A stretch of 64,000 bases of DNA from CAZTHK01 sp964613215 (GCA_964613215.1 CAZTHK010000002.1:124001-188000), one strand, 5' to 3'; counted from the stretch's first letter, positions 1-9,939 are shown. The notes: generated by a model from the sequence alone, not told the origin. A program made the numbers and translations.

Positions 1-403
1 TAAGCTTCTGGCGGTGCATTCTTCCCCCTCCGTGCCGCGGGATTGGAACTATATCCATACCCTCTATGATGCCCGGCCCGCCTTTACCTCGGAAGATTTT
101 GAAGTATGCCTGGTGGGCCATACTCATGTAGCCGGGGTATTCTCATTTTTCTCCTCAAAGGATTTTTCTCCCTCCGACGGAGAGGAGCTGATCCTTCGGC
201 CGGAAGAGAGGTATATCATCAATCCGGGCAGTGTGGGGCAACCCCGGGATGGTGATTCCAGAGCGGCCTTCTGTATCTATGATACGGATGATGGAAAGAT
301 AACTTTCCGGAGAGCTGAATATGACATAGCAGCAGCAGTGGAAGAATTCAGAGAGGCCGGGTTGCCGGAGATTCTGGGTGAAAGGTTGCTGATTGGAGCC
401 TGA
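1..403 (+). CDS. Metallophosphoesterase, YfcE-like, 5'-truncated by window edge
   Basis: The reading frame is open from the first full codon (position 2) to TGA at 401-403, so the gene starts outside the window. The visible part carries the GHTH signature of calcineurin-like phosphoesterases (here LVGHTHVAG), where both histidines bind the metal pair, followed by an INPGSVGQPRDG block typical of the YfcE/MJ0936 subfamily. These are small cytosolic phosphodiesterases; the substrate cannot be told. The N-terminal D-x-H and GD-x-x-D motifs would lie upstream and are not seen. The next gene follows after 9 bases, so it probably shares the transcript of the glycan locus. Confidence 0.85.
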   Translation, partial: KLLAVHSSPSVPRDWNYIHTLYDARPAFTSEDFEVCLVGHTHVAGVFSFFSSKDFSPSDGEELILRPEERYIINPGSVGQPRDGDSRAAFCIYDTDDGKITFRRAEYDIAAAVEEFREAGLPEILGERLLIGA

Positions 404-412
404 TAACGGGTC

Positions 413-1204
413 ATGAATGCCGGAAGAATATCGGAAAAGAAGCACTGGGACAATTTCTGGAATAAATCCCCCTCGGTGGACCAGATCTATCCCAACCAGG
501 GAAGAGTGCGGGAACATCTGGAAGACGTTGTATCCCTGGAGGGGAAGAAGATACTGGAGGTAGGTGCCGGAACGGGGAGGGATGGAATAGACATGGCCGA
601 GTCGGGTGCATGGGTGATCTCACTTGACTACAGTCAGTCCAGCCTGGAGATGATCGCTTCCCAGACGGGCATGGAGAGCAGGGTAGCCCCCTGCTGTGGA
701 GATGGTTTTGCCTTGCCCTTCCGGGAGGATAGTTTCGATATTGTCTTCCATCAGGGTCTGCTGGAACATTTCCGGAACCCCGGGGATATGCTGGCAGAAA
801 ATTTCAGGGTACTGAAACCGGGGGGGTATCTTCTGGTGGATGTACCTCAGAAGTTTCATTATTATACCATAATCAAACATATCATGATCGCCGCGGGTAA
901 GTGGTTCGCCGGGTGGGAAACGGAGTACACCGTGGGTGAACTGGAATGGATGATGAAAGAGGAATCGTTTCGGCCGGTATCCTTTTACGGAGAGTGGATG
1001 AATCCGCCCATCTGGTACAGGATGCTGAGAAGGCTGCTCCTGTACGGAGGATTAACCATCCCCATGTATCCGGCCCTGTTCAGATTTTACGGGAGAAAGC
1101 TGGGAGGGATCCGGAGGTGGTTGTCCCGGCGGAGGTGGGCTGCTTATTTTGCCGTGGTTATCGGTGTGATAGCGGTAAAGAAAGCTGAAGGAGGAGGGAA
1201 CTAG
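413..1204 (+). CDS. Class I SAM-dependent methyltransferase
   Basis: 263 aa. Motif I (LEVGAGTGRDG, residues 48-58) is the SAM-binding glycine loop, followed by an acidic strand end (VISLDYS) and a GLLEHF block, the usual layout of Methyltransf_11/25 proteins. The C-terminal third is basic and contains a hydrophobic stretch (FAVVIGVIAV), suggesting membrane contact. Its stop shares one base with the GTG of the following glycosyltransferase, so the two are translationally coupled. By context it probably methylates a sugar or lipid-linked intermediate of the surface glycan; the acceptor is not known. Start ATG at 413 lies 9 bases after the preceding stop. Confidence 0.85.
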   Translation: MNAGRISEKKHWDNFWNKSPSVDQIYPNQGRVREHLEDVVSLEGKKILEVGAGTGRDGIDMAESGAWVISLDYSQSSLEMIASQTGMESRVAPCCGDGFALPFREDSFDIVFHQGLLEHFRNPGDMLAENFRVLKPGGYLLVDVPQKFHYYTIIKHIMIAAGKWFAGWETEYTVGELEWMMKEESFRPVSFYGEWMNPPIWYRMLRRLLLYGGLTIPMYPALFRFYGRKLGGIRRWLSRRRWAAYFAVVIGVIAVKKAEGGGN

Positions 1205-2322
1205 TGAAGCTGATGGCCCTTAACTGGAGGGATATGAACCACCCTGAAGCGGGAGGAGCGGAGGTGCACCTGCATGAAATACTATCCTATCTGGTTTCAA
1301 AGGGACATCAGGCTACCCTTATAAGTTCTGCATTCCCGGGATGCCGGGAGGAAGAGACTCTGGAGGGGATCAGGATCATCAGGGGGGGGCACTGGTTCGA
1401 TGCCAATTTTACACTTCCCCGGCTGGCCCGGAAGTACCTGAGTAAAAATCGATGCGATGTAATTCTGGAGGATATAAACAAGGTTCCCTTCTATATGCCT
1501 CTCTATACCGATGTCCCGGTAGTACCGGTCATTCCGCACTTATTCGGTACCACCGTTTTCAGGGAGTCCAATTTTTTGGTGGGTTCCTATGTGTTGATGA
1601 TGGAGAAACTGATCCCCCTGATATACCGTAATTGCCGATTTATGGTTATCAGCCCCAGCACCAGGGATGATCTGGTAGAGAGAGGTATTCCGCCAGAGAA
1701 TATCCAGGTCATTCTGTGCGGGCTGGATCACCGACGTTACCGTCATATGGACCTGGAGAGATTCGAACAGCCCACCATAGTTCATCTGGGAAGGTTGAGG
1801 AAATACAAGGGAATTGAGATAGTAATGGCTGCCATGAAGTCCGTGACGGAGAGAATACCCTCTGCCAGACTGGTGGTAATCGGGGATGGCCCTTACCGGA
1901 AAAACCTGGAGGGGGTGGCTGACAGAATGGGATTGGACCACTCCGTATCATTTATGGGATATATGGAGGGAGAGGAGGTGGTGAAATTCCTTAACAGGTC
2001 TCATCTCCTGTTCAATGCAAGTCCCAAGGAGGGTTGGGGATTGACCATTGTAGAGGCCAATGCCTGCGGATTGCCTGTGGTGGCCAGCGACAGTCCCGGT
2101 CTGAGGGACTCGGTCAGGCACGGCGAAACAGGTTTCCTGGTTCCCTACGGTGACAGCCGGGCATTCGCTGACAGGGCGGTACAGTTGTTCCAGGACAAGG
2201 AGCTGTGGAGAAAGATGAGCGATGGAGCGCTTCAGCGGGTCAGGGAACTGACCTGGGAAAGATGCGGAGAGGAGACAGAACGGTTTCTGGAGAAGATTTT
2301 ATCAGGAAGCAGGGATAGCTGA
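1204..2322 (+). CDS. GT4-family glycosyltransferase
   Basis: 372 aa, GTG start overlapping the previous stop by one base. It has the two-domain GT-B fold of GT4 enzymes: N-terminal acceptor domain with a GGAEVHLHE loop, and C-terminal donor domain with GRLRKYKGIE, VIGDGPYR and the EGWGLTIVE block (E-x7-E, residues about 276-284) that contacts the nucleotide sugar. The product would be a glycosyl group transferred from an activated sugar to a lipid-linked or sugar acceptor on the cytoplasmic side. Neither donor nor acceptor can be assigned from sequence. Transcribed with the surrounding glycan genes. Confidence 0.88.
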   Translation: MKLMALNWRDMNHPEAGGAEVHLHEILSYLVSKGHQATLISSAFPGCREEETLEGIRIIRGGHWFDANFTLPRLARKYLSKNRCDVILEDINKVPFYMPLYTDVPVVPVIPHLFGTTVFRESNFLVGSYVLMMEKLIPLIYRNCRFMVISPSTRDDLVERGIPPENIQVILCGLDHRRYRHMDLERFEQPTIVHLGRLRKYKGIEIVMAAMKSVTERIPSARLVVIGDGPYRKNLEGVADRMGLDHSVSFMGYMEGEEVVKFLNRSHLLFNASPKEGWGLTIVEANACGLPVVASDSPGLRDSVRHGETGFLVPYGDSRAFADRAVQLFQDKELWRKMSDGALQRVRELTWERCGEETERFLEKILSGSRDS

Positions 2323-3312
2323 TTGAATATGAAGAAATGGCTCTTTCAGGCTTTAAAGATCGTGGTCAGTTCAGGCCTGATCGTGTTTCTGGTAATGAAA
2401 CTTTCCCCCGGTGAACTGATCCCTCAGGTCATGGCTATGGAGGTGCTGCCTCTGATAGCCGGGATTATTATTTTCCTCTTCAGTAATATTCTGGGGGCGC
2501 TCCAGTGGCACCTGCTGCTAAGGGGGGGTGAGATCAGTCTTCCTCTATCCAGAACGGTACGCCTCTATTTTGTGGGGCTTTTCTTCAACAATTTCCTTCC
2601 CGCCAATGTGGGAGGGGACGCCGTGAAGATATACGATGTGGCGAGGGACGGAAATGATCCTCATCATGTGTTTGCAGTTACCCTGCTGGACCGGGTGGTT
2701 GGCATAACCGCGCTCTGCATGCTGGCTCTTGTCTCTTCGTTGATTCTGTTGATCCGGGGGGGGAATGAAAATATGTGGTTCTATATGGCTATAGCCGGTA
2801 CCTGTATTATTCTGGTTTTTACGGTTATTGCCAGCAGGGGTATGTCCAATCTGATCAGAGGCCTGGTCAGAAATATCGGGATCTGGAAGATAGGGGAACG
2901 GATAGAAAATATACTGAATCATCTGAGCAGATTCAGAAGAATGAGGCCCCTGCTGGGAAGGGTTATACTGCTGGCTCTGGTTGTTCAGTTCCTCAGGATC
3001 ACCACCCATATGATGGTGGGAAGTTCTCTGGGAATAAACCTGTCGGCCTGGGATCTGGTGCACTTTTATGTTTTTGTTCCCCTTCTGGGATTGCTGATGG
3101 TTCTTCCTATCTCCATAAATGGATGGGGAATACGGGAAGGAGCCGGGATTCTTCTGTTCACTCAGATTGGGGTCAGTCAGGAGCTGGCCTTTCTGATGGA
3201 ATTTATTACGGCAGCGGTGATGATCACGGTAAGCCTGGGGGGAGGGATACTGTTTTTATGGAGACATATCGGCAAAAGAGGGGTAAAAATTGAAAACGGG
3301 GGGGCAGGATAG
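2323..3312 (+). CDS. Lysylphosphatidylglycerol synthase TM region/flippase-like membrane protein
   Basis: 329 aa with about eight hydrophobic segments. The region FFNNFLPANVGGDAVK and the later GWGIREGAG match the conserved loops of the LPG_synthase_TM (UPF0104/AglD) family, which act as lipid flippases or stand-alone membrane domains of glycosyl- and aminoacyl-lipid enzymes. No catalytic domain is attached. The proposed start is TTG 2323, directly after the preceding stop with AGGG eight bases upstream; ATG 2329 is an alternative losing two residues. Its place after two sugar-modifying genes suggests work on a lipid-linked glycan. Confidence 0.8.
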   Translation: MNMKKWLFQALKIVVSSGLIVFLVMKLSPGELIPQVMAMEVLPLIAGIIIFLFSNILGALQWHLLLRGGEISLPLSRTVRLYFVGLFFNNFLPANVGGDAVKIYDVARDGNDPHHVFAVTLLDRVVGITALCMLALVSSLILLIRGGNENMWFYMAIAGTCIILVFTVIASRGMSNLIRGLVRNIGIWKIGERIENILNHLSRFRRMRPLLGRVILLALVVQFLRITTHMMVGSSLGINLSAWDLVHFYVFVPLLGLLMVLPISINGWGIREGAGILLFTQIGVSQELAFLMEFITAAVMITVSLGGGILFLWRHIGKRGVKIENGGAG

Positions 3313-3397
3313 CTAAAACTTCTTTTATTGGATGCGGATATTGTGTAAGTTTATTAAATTCGCAGTATAGGTATTTATCAGGAGAGGGTTGCCGCAG

Positions 3398-5971
3398 ATG
3401 AGGGAAAAAACTTTATATATTTCGATCAGCATTGTGGTGTTCGCGGTCAGCCTTATTACCTATGTTTTGACTATGGCTGCCACCGCCTCATTCTGGGATG
3501 CCGGAGAATTCATAGCAACATCCTATATTCTGGGGATTCCGCATTCTCCCGGAACACCCCTTTACGTTCTGGTAGGTAGAGTTTTTTCCATGCTGCCTCT
3601 CCCCCTCAGCATAGCTGAGAGGATAAATTTCCTCTCCGCCCTGTGCGGGGCTCTGGGTGTGATGGTGGCTTACATGATCATGGTGGAAGTGGTGAAATTC
3701 ATGTTCGGTTCTGCCAGGGATGGATTGATCCGGATGATATATTTCCTGGGGCCGGCGGCAGGTGCATTCTTCCTGACCTTCAGTAATACTTACTGGATCA
3801 ATGCTATAGAGGCGGAGGTGTATGCTCTCAGTGCCCTGGTAATGGGTCTGTGCACCCTGCTGGCACTGAGATGGTTCAGGAATCCCACCGGCGGATTATC
3901 TTCCCGGGCAAAGGAAAAGATTAGCAGGGGAATGTCCGCTGGTGAGGCTAAAGCGGTTATCGCCCGGCAGGAGGATAAGAACCGTGTTCATTCCCGTAAC
4001 CTGGTTCTGCTTATCGTTTATCTTCTATCCCTGGGAATAGGTTTCCACCTGGGAACCATCCTGGTATACCCCGGAATTTTTCTGCTGTTTCTGATGGTGA
4101 GGAATAAGAGCTTCAGCAACTTCGAACTGCTTATCTTTACCTTCGGAATGGCCGCCCTGGTTGCAGATATGACCATGCACCGCAACTCCATGCTAACGGT
4201 GGTACTTCTGATAATTTTCGGTGTGCTGGTAGTGTGGAGCTGGGTTTCGGAGGGCAAATTCGCACTTTTTGCCACTCTGCTGTTCATCCTGGGGATATCT
4301 GTCCATCTCTTTCTTCTGATCCGCAGCGGACATGACCCCGCTATCGATGAAGTGAATCCTGAGACCTGGGAATCCCTCTATGCCCATCTGCGCAGGGAAC
4401 AGTATCCTCCCATCGATATTTTTGAAAGAAAAGCCCCCCTGATGTTCCAGTTCGAATATTTCTGGAATTATTTTGTCAGCCAGTTCCGGATGCTGGGAGA
4501 TTATATGATAGGCGTATTCAATGTGGGGAGAGCAGCGGTGGCAATTCCCATGATACTGGGCATATACGGTATAGTATCCAACTATCAGCGGAACAGAAAG
4601 ACCTGGGTTCTTCTGTTTGTTACCTTTCTGCTGAATTCTCTGGGCCTGATGATATTCCTGAACTTCAGCGCTTCCGAAGTCAGGGAAAGGGATTATTTCT
4701 ATACCGGCGCTTTTTACTACTTCGCCCTGTTTATCGGAATAGGAGCATCCGCCATAATGATGGCGTGGTGGGAAAAGGCCAGGGAGAAGGGCGAGAATTA
4801 CTCCCTCAGAATTGTATCCCTGGCTCTGATTTTACTTATCTGTTCCGTTCTTCCGGCCCGCCACTTCTGGTTTACTCACGACCGGTCCGGGAACTATATT
4901 CCCCGCGATTATGCTTACAATATGCTGGCTGAGCTGGAGCCGGATGCCATCATATTCACCAACGGAGATAACGATACCTTTCCCCTGTGGTACATCCAGT
5001 GTGTGGAGGATTTCCGGACGGATGTAAGGGTGGCCAATCTCAGTCTGCTCAATACCGACTGGTACATTCAACAGCTCAGGGATGAGGAGCCAGAGGTTCC
5101 CATATCTCTGAGTGACCGGGAAATAAAAAACCTCAGGCCCGTTGCCACCAGGGAGGGTGAGGTAATATGGAAGCGGGACAGAGCGGTGATGCACATCATC
5201 CAGGAGACCAACTGGTCCAGGCCGGTTTATTTCGCTGTTACCGTTCCCAGGAATGTATGGAAGCCCTACGAGAAGTATCTGGAAATGAGGGGGATGTCCA
5301 GAAAACTGGTTACCCGAAAGGGAGAATTCATGGTTAATGAATTCATGATAGCGCGTAACTTCGATCATATCTATAAGTTCAGGGGGGTCTTAACCGGGGA
5401 TGGAATGAGGGATGAGTCGGTTTACAAGGATGAGAATACCGAAGGCATGTTTGTGAATTTCGCTGTGGCCGGTTTTCAGCTGGGCCAGAAACTGGCTGCC
5501 CGGGGGGAGTATCGGGAGGCAGCCAGAAGATTAAGGTTGGCTCTTCAGTTCGATCCGGATTTCAAATGGGCTAATCTATATCTGGGGACCTATTACAGTT
5601 TGAGTGGAGACACTGACCGGGCTATAGGTCATTACCGGAAATGCATCAGAGAAAATCCCCGGGAGGGGGATTACTGGTTGAGGCTGGCCAGTATCTACGA
5701 GTCCCAGGGTCAGATCAACGCATCTCTGCAGAATCTGCTGGAGGGTTCCAGGATGGATCCGGATAACAGGGATATATTCAGATACGGAGCAAGGATGGCG
5801 GCTATGGTGGGGCAGAAGCAGCTGGCTGATGACTTCATACGCAGATGGCTGGAGAATCATCCCCGGGACAGTGAATTCAGGGCAATGAGATCGGAACTGG
5901 ATAGTATATCCCGGTCCATGCAGGATAACCAGATGAATATTGATAAACCAGAGGGGGAATTGCCAGAGTGA
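3398..5971 (+). CDS. DUF2723 membrane glycosyltransferase-like protein with C-terminal TPRs
   Basis: About 857 aa. The N-terminal half has many membrane segments and the DUF2723 signature: FWDAGEF (Asp34/Glu37) followed by GIPHSPGTPLYVLVGR. The acidic pair on the first periplasmic loop is typical of GT-C enzymes such as protein O-mannosyltransferases. A soluble periplasmic-type region follows, then tetratricopeptide repeats over the last ~150 residues (AARGEYREAARRLRLAL, then two more units). ATG 3398 is chosen because GGAGAGGG lies nine bases upstream; TTG 3389 is also in frame. A 76-base gap precedes it. Likely moves a sugar from a polyprenyl carrier to a protein or glycan; the acceptor is not known. 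Confidence 0.8.
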   Translation: MREKTLYISISIVVFAVSLITYVLTMAATASFWDAGEFIATSYILGIPHSPGTPLYVLVGRVFSMLPLPLSIAERINFLSALCGALGVMVAYMIMVEVVKFMFGSARDGLIRMIYFLGPAAGAFFLTFSNTYWINAIEAEVYALSALVMGLCTLLALRWFRNPTGGLSSRAKEKISRGMSAGEAKAVIARQEDKNRVHSRNLVLLIVYLLSLGIGFHLGTILVYPGIFLLFLMVRNKSFSNFELLIFTFGMAALVADMTMHRNSMLTVVLLIIFGVLVVWSWVSEGKFALFATLLFILGISVHLFLLIRSGHDPAIDEVNPETWESLYAHLRREQYPPIDIFERKAPLMFQFEYFWNYFVSQFRMLGDYMIGVFNVGRAAVAIPMILGIYGIVSNYQRNRKTWVLLFVTFLLNSLGLMIFLNFSASEVRERDYFYTGAFYYFALFIGIGASAIMMAWWEKAREKGENYSLRIVSLALILLICSVLPARHFWFTHDRSGNYIPRDYAYNMLAELEPDAIIFTNGDNDTFPLWYIQCVEDFRTDVRVANLSLLNTDWYIQQLRDEEPEVPISLSDREIKNLRPVATREGEVIWKRDRAVMHIIQETNWSRPVYFAVTVPRNVWKPYEKYLEMRGMSRKLVTRKGEFMVNEFMIARNFDHIYKFRGVLTGDGMRDESVYKDENTEGMFVNFAVAGFQLGQKLAARGEYREAARRLRLALQFDPDFKWANLYLGTYYSLSGDTDRAIGHYRKCIRENPREGDYWLRLASIYESQGQINASLQNLLEGSRMDPDNRDIFRYGARMAAMVGQKQLADDFIRRWLENHPRDSEFRAMRSELDSISRSMQDNQMNIDKPEGELPE

Positions 5972-6930
5972 GTTCCAGAGTTATGGTAACCGGAGCCGCA
6001 GGTTTTATCGGTTCACACCTCTGCGAGAGGTTGCTTGAGGATGGACTGGAGGTGACCGGGATTGACAGTTTCACCGATTACTACTCTCCGGGCAGAAAAG
6101 AGAGGAATATATCCAGGGCTCTGGATAACAGTAACTTCCGCCTGATCCGGGAAGATCTCAACTTTTGTGATATCAGCGGGCTGCTGGATGGAGTGGAATG
6201 TGTATTTCACCTGGCTGCCCAGGCGGGGGTCAGAAGGAGCTGGGGCGAAGAATTCGAATATTATGTTGATTCCAATATCCGGGCTACTCAGAGGCTTCTG
6301 GAGTCAATTAAAAAGAAGGGAGCGATCAGGTTGATCTATTCCTCTTCCAGCTCTGTATATGGAGACTGCCGGGAGCTTCCCATGCAGGAGGAACATCCGC
6401 TCAGGCCGGTCTCTCCGTATGGTGCCACCAAGCTCACCGGGGAGAATCTGTGTGAGCTATATCACCATAATTTCGGAATGAAGTATGCCGCACTCAGGTA
6501 TTTTACCGTCTACGGACCACGGCAGCGTCCCGATATGGCCTTCAGCCGTTTCATAACCTCTGCCATGAGGGATGAAAGCATCGAAATATACGGGGATGGA
6601 AGACAGACCAGGGATTTTACCTACGTGTCGGATGCGGTGGAGGCCAACGTACTGGCATACCACTACCGGGGGAATGATAGGATATTCAACATAGGGGGAG
6701 GCAGTAGAGTTTCCCTTATGAAGGTAGTAAATATGATCGGTGAGATTACCGGCACCTCCATGAAGAAGGAGTTCTGCCAGCCGGCCAAGGGGGACGTTCG
6801 AGATACCTGGGCGGACACGGAGAGAGCGCGCAGCGAGCTGTCCTTCAAACCCCGGATCAAGCTGGAGGAGGGGATAGCGAGTGAGATAGAATGGTACAGG
6901 AAACATTCCTGTGAAGGCGGAGAGGTCTGA
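5968..6930 (+). CDS. NAD-dependent sugar epimerase/dehydratase, UDP-glucuronate 4-epimerase-like
   Basis: 320 aa extended SDR protein. TGAAGFIGSHL at the N-terminus is the NAD-binding glycine motif; SSSSVYG holds the catalytic Ser, and YGATK (Tyr151, Lys155) is the catalytic pair. The AL-RYFTVYGPRQRPDMA segment and the DFTYV-DAVEA block match UDP-glucuronate/UDP-galactose 4-epimerases. It should interconvert a nucleotide sugar in the cytosol, feeding the neighbouring glycosyltransferases. GTG start overlaps the previous stop by four bases (GTGA), showing translational coupling. Exact substrate is inference only. Confidence 0.88.
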   Translation: MSSRVMVTGAAGFIGSHLCERLLEDGLEVTGIDSFTDYYSPGRKERNISRALDNSNFRLIREDLNFCDISGLLDGVECVFHLAAQAGVRRSWGEEFEYYVDSNIRATQRLLESIKKKGAIRLIYSSSSSVYGDCRELPMQEEHPLRPVSPYGATKLTGENLCELYHHNFGMKYAALRYFTVYGPRQRPDMAFSRFITSAMRDESIEIYGDGRQTRDFTYVSDAVEANVLAYHYRGNDRIFNIGGGSRVSLMKVVNMIGEITGTSMKKEFCQPAKGDVRDTWADTERARSELSFKPRIKLEEGIASEIEWYRKHSCEGGEV

Positions 6931-7873
6931 TTTGAAAGAGCAGGATAAAGACCGGATATCTGTAATTATTCCCCTTTATAATGAGAGGGAGAGCCTGGAG
7001 GAGCTCTATACCAGGCTGGTCAAGAGCCTTGAGCCGGCCTCTTCCGGGCTGGAACTGATATATGTGGATGACGGTTCCACCGACGGTTCTCTGGAAGTGC
7101 TGAAAAAGCTGAGGAGTAGGGACAGCCGGGTTAAGATCATCAGCTTCAACCGGAACTACGGCAAATCTGCGGCTCTGTCTGATGGTTTCCGGGCAGCCCG
7201 GGGTGACTTTGTAGTCACCATCGATTCTGATCTTCAGGATATACCGGAGGAGATCCCTGAATTGCTGGATAAACTGGAGGAGGGCTTCGATCTGGTATCG
7301 GGCTGGAAGAGGGACCGTAAAGATCCCATAACCAAAACCATCCCTTCCAGATTCTTTAATATGGTGACATCCCTGGTCAGCGGAATTAAACTTCATGATT
7401 TTAACTGCGGACTTAAAGTTTACCGCCGGGAGGTAGTAAAGAGTATATCTGTATACGGCGAGTTGCACCGCTTTATCCCTGTTCTGGCTGGCTGGGAGGG
7501 CTTCAGAGTTACCGAGAAGAGGGTGTCTCATCAGGAGAGAAGATACGGCATCAGCAAATTCGGGGTTAACCGTTTTCTCAATGGGTTCTTCGACCTGCTG
7601 ACTGTTATGTTTATCACCAGAAGGGCCAAATCCCCCCTCCATTTCTTCGGCCGGGTGGCCCTGGTATTTTTTCTGATCGGGGGCGTTATCACACTATACT
7701 TTGTTGTTCGATGGATATCGGGACAGGGACTCCACGTCCGGCCCATTATGGTAGGAGGACTGGTATTGATAGTGATAGCCATCCAGATCGCTTCATTCGG
7801 ACTTCTGGCGGAATTATTTACCTCCAAGAATGAACTTGATGTCTCATATCGAGAGTATCCGGTAGATGACTGA
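6911..7873 (+). CDS. GT2 polyprenyl-phosphate glycosyltransferase (GtrB/DPM1-like)
   Basis: 320 aa. The N-terminal GT-A domain has VIIPLYNE, YVDDGSTDGS and TIDSDLQD (metal-binding DxD-type acid), followed by NCGLKVYRR. Two C-terminal hydrophobic helices (about residues 235-260 and 272-300) anchor it to the membrane, as in GtrB/ArnC-type enzymes that load a sugar on undecaprenyl or dolichyl phosphate. It would supply lipid-phosphate sugars to the GT-C enzymes of this locus. The GTG at 6911 overlaps the preceding gene by 20 bases; an in-frame TTG at 6932 with GGCGGAGAGG six bases upstream is an equally good start. Confidence 0.85.
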   Translation: MKAERSDLKEQDKDRISVIIPLYNERESLEELYTRLVKSLEPASSGLELIYVDDGSTDGSLEVLKKLRSRDSRVKIISFNRNYGKSAALSDGFRAARGDFVVTIDSDLQDIPEEIPELLDKLEEGFDLVSGWKRDRKDPITKTIPSRFFNMVTSLVSGIKLHDFNCGLKVYRREVVKSISVYGELHRFIPVLAGWEGFRVTEKRVSHQERRYGISKFGVNRFLNGFFDLLTVMFITRRAKSPLHFFGRVALVFFLIGGVITLYFVVRWISGQGLHVRPIMVGGLVLIVIAIQIASFGLLAELFTSKNELDVSYREYPVDD

Positions 7874-9032
7874 CCATTCTGTTAAAAGAAAACTCAACCT
7901 CTGTCTGGTAGGCCCTGCATATCCATACCGCGGAGGAATATCACACTACCACACCTGTCTTGCCAGGGAGTTGAAGAAGAGGCACCAGGTTCGGGTTATT
8001 AATTACAGCCGCCTCTATCCTGAATTCCTCTTTCCCGGCAAAACACAGTACGATGAGAGTAGCCGTTCCCTGGCAGTGGAATCGGACAGGATGATAGATT
8101 CACTTAATCCATTCACCTGGGTGAGGGCGGGATTTCATATCGCCTCCACCAGGCCCGATCTGGTGTTATTTCAGTGGTGGCATCCCTTTTTTGCCCCGGC
8201 CCTTTCCAAGATAGGTGGAATATTGAGGATTCTGCGCCGGGGCAGGATAATATTCATCTGTCACAATGTTATTCCTCATGAAAGTTTTCCCCTGGCCGGG
8301 ACGCTGTCCCGGCTGGCTTTCAGCATGGCCCACGGCTATATAGTTCAGTCCGGGGAGGACCGGGACAATCTTCTGGAATTAAAAAGGGATGCCCGGCTGG
8401 AACTTAATCCCCATCCCATATACGATTTCTTCAGGAGCGGGGAGATAACCAGGGAGGAGGCAAAAAGGGAGATCGGGGCGGGGGAAGAACCACTGCTGTT
8501 ATTCTTCGGTTATATCAGGCCCTACAAGGGGCTCGAGTATCTGATCAGGGCGATGCCCCGGATATCCAGGGAGACCGGAGCGAAACTTATGGTAGTGGGT
8601 GAATTCTACCAGGATCAGAGCAGTTACCGCGATCTGGTGGACGAGTTGGACTTGAATAATATGGTCAGCTTCGTGGATCGATATGTGGGAAACGAAGAAG
8701 TGGAAAGATACTTCGTAGCCTCCAACCTGGTGGTGCTTCCCTATCTCAGCGCCACCCAGAGCGGGATTGCCCAGATAGCCATAGCGTTTAACCGGCCGGT
8801 TGTAGTCACCAGGGTGGGAGGGCTTCCGGAAGTGGTCAGGGAGGGAAGAACCGGTTTTGTGGTATCTCCGGCTAGCAGCAGGGAACTGGAGGAGGCGGTG
8901 ATAAAGTATCTCAGTGAGGGATGGGAGGAGAAGATGAAGCCTGACTTCGAAGAGGAGAAGGAACGGTTTTCCTGGTCTCATATGGCCGATACGGTGGAGA
9001 AGCTTTACTACCGGATAGGGGAGGGGGAATAA
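7866..9032 (+). CDS. GT4-family glycosyltransferase
   Basis: 388 aa GT-B enzyme. The N-terminus (LCLVGPAYPYRGGISHY) is the classical GT4 acceptor-domain loop; the C-terminal half has FFGYIRPYKGLEYL, VVGEFY and a GLPEVVREG donor block, with LPYLSATQSG in place of the usual E-x7-E stretch, so the nucleotide-binding acid pattern is less standard. The start ATG 7866 lies inside the end of the previous gene (8-base overlap). It is one of four GT4 genes in the window and most likely adds one sugar of the lipid-linked surface glycan. Confidence 0.85.
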   Translation: MTDHSVKRKLNLCLVGPAYPYRGGISHYHTCLARELKKRHQVRVINYSRLYPEFLFPGKTQYDESSRSLAVESDRMIDSLNPFTWVRAGFHIASTRPDLVLFQWWHPFFAPALSKIGGILRILRRGRIIFICHNVIPHESFPLAGTLSRLAFSMAHGYIVQSGEDRDNLLELKRDARLELNPHPIYDFFRSGEITREEAKREIGAGEEPLLLFFGYIRPYKGLEYLIRAMPRISRETGAKLMVVGEFYQDQSSYRDLVDELDLNNMVSFVDRYVGNEEVERYFVASNLVVLPYLSATQSGIAQIAIAFNRPVVVTRVGGLPEVVREGRTGFVVSPASSRELEEAVIKYLSEGWEEKMKPDFEEEKERFSWSHMADTVEKLYYRIGEGE

Positions 9033-9033
9033 T

Positions 9034-9939
9034 TTGAATGAACCGCTGCTGTATGTAGTGATTCTCAACTGGAATGGGGAAGGGGTCATCCGGGAATGCC
9101 TGGATTCCCTTGAGAGAGTGGAGTATGACCCTCTCCAAATTGTGGTGGTGGATAATAATTCCACTGATGATTCCGCAGGGATGGTGAGGGATAATTATCC
9201 CGGGGTGAAATTGATTGAGAATGACAGAAACCTTCTCTTCGCCGGTGGCAACAACGTTGGTATCAGATACGCCATGGAAGAAGGAGCGGATTATATTCTG
9301 TTACTGAACAATGACACCGAGGTGGATGCCGGTTTTGCCGGGAATCTGATGGATGCCATAAGGAATAATAACAGGATCGGGATTGCCGGGCCGAAAATAC
9401 TGTATCATCATGAACCGTCCAGAATATGGTACGGAGGAGGTGGATTTTATCCCCTCCTGTGGATCCCCCGCCATATCGATATCAGGAAAGATGAAAATGA
9501 AGCCGGGAATGAAGGCGGTGATACCGGCTATGTTTCCGGGTGCTGCATGCTTATCAGAAAAGAGGTTATAGATGATATCGGGCTTCTGGACGCCTCATAC
9601 CACATATATTGTGAGGATGTAGATTATTGCCTTAGAGGATGGAGGGCAGGCTGGAGATGTATCTATGAACCTTCCGCCCGGGTCTATCACAAGGTTAGTT
9701 CAAGCAGCGGAGGCGGAATGACTCCTTATAAGCTGGAGAACCGTCTGGTGAGCACCGCCAGGTTATTCAGGAGATTCAGGCCCGTCCTCTGGAGATTGAC
9801 TGTTTTACCCCTTCATGCCCTGGGATTTATTGTTCTCTGCCTGATTCTGACTGTAACCGGGAGGTGGAATTTAGTGGGGGCATGTATTCGTGGTGCTGTA
9901 AGAATATGGAGGGGTGATCACCGGCAATCGGGTGGATAG
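9034..9939 (+). CDS. GT2-family glycosyltransferase, rhamnosyltransferase-like
   Basis: 301 aa. VVILNWNGEGVIRECLDSL, VVDNNSTDDS and LLLNNDTEVD are the WbbL/GT2 rhamnosyltransferase-type motifs; the last supplies the metal-binding acid. DEDVDYCLR-type sequence (here YCEDVDYCLRGW) marks the catalytic loop. A hydrophobic tail (about residues 262-285) probably tethers it to the membrane. The TTG start at 9034 follows the preceding stop by one base and has GGGAGGGGGA upstream. It is the last gene before a 182-base gap, so it may close the first transcription unit. Confidence 0.85.
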   Translation: MNEPLLYVVILNWNGEGVIRECLDSLERVEYDPLQIVVVDNNSTDDSAGMVRDNYPGVKLIENDRNLLFAGGNNVGIRYAMEEGADYILLLNNDTEVDAGFAGNLMDAIRNNNRIGIAGPKILYHHEPSRIWYGGGGFYPLLWIPRHIDIRKDENEAGNEGGDTGYVSGCCMLIRKEVIDDIGLLDASYHIYCEDVDYCLRGWRAGWRCIYEPSARVYHKVSSSSGGGMTPYKLENRLVSTARLFRRFRPVLWRLTVLPLHALGFIVLCLILTVTGRWNLVGACIRGAVRIWRGDHRQSGG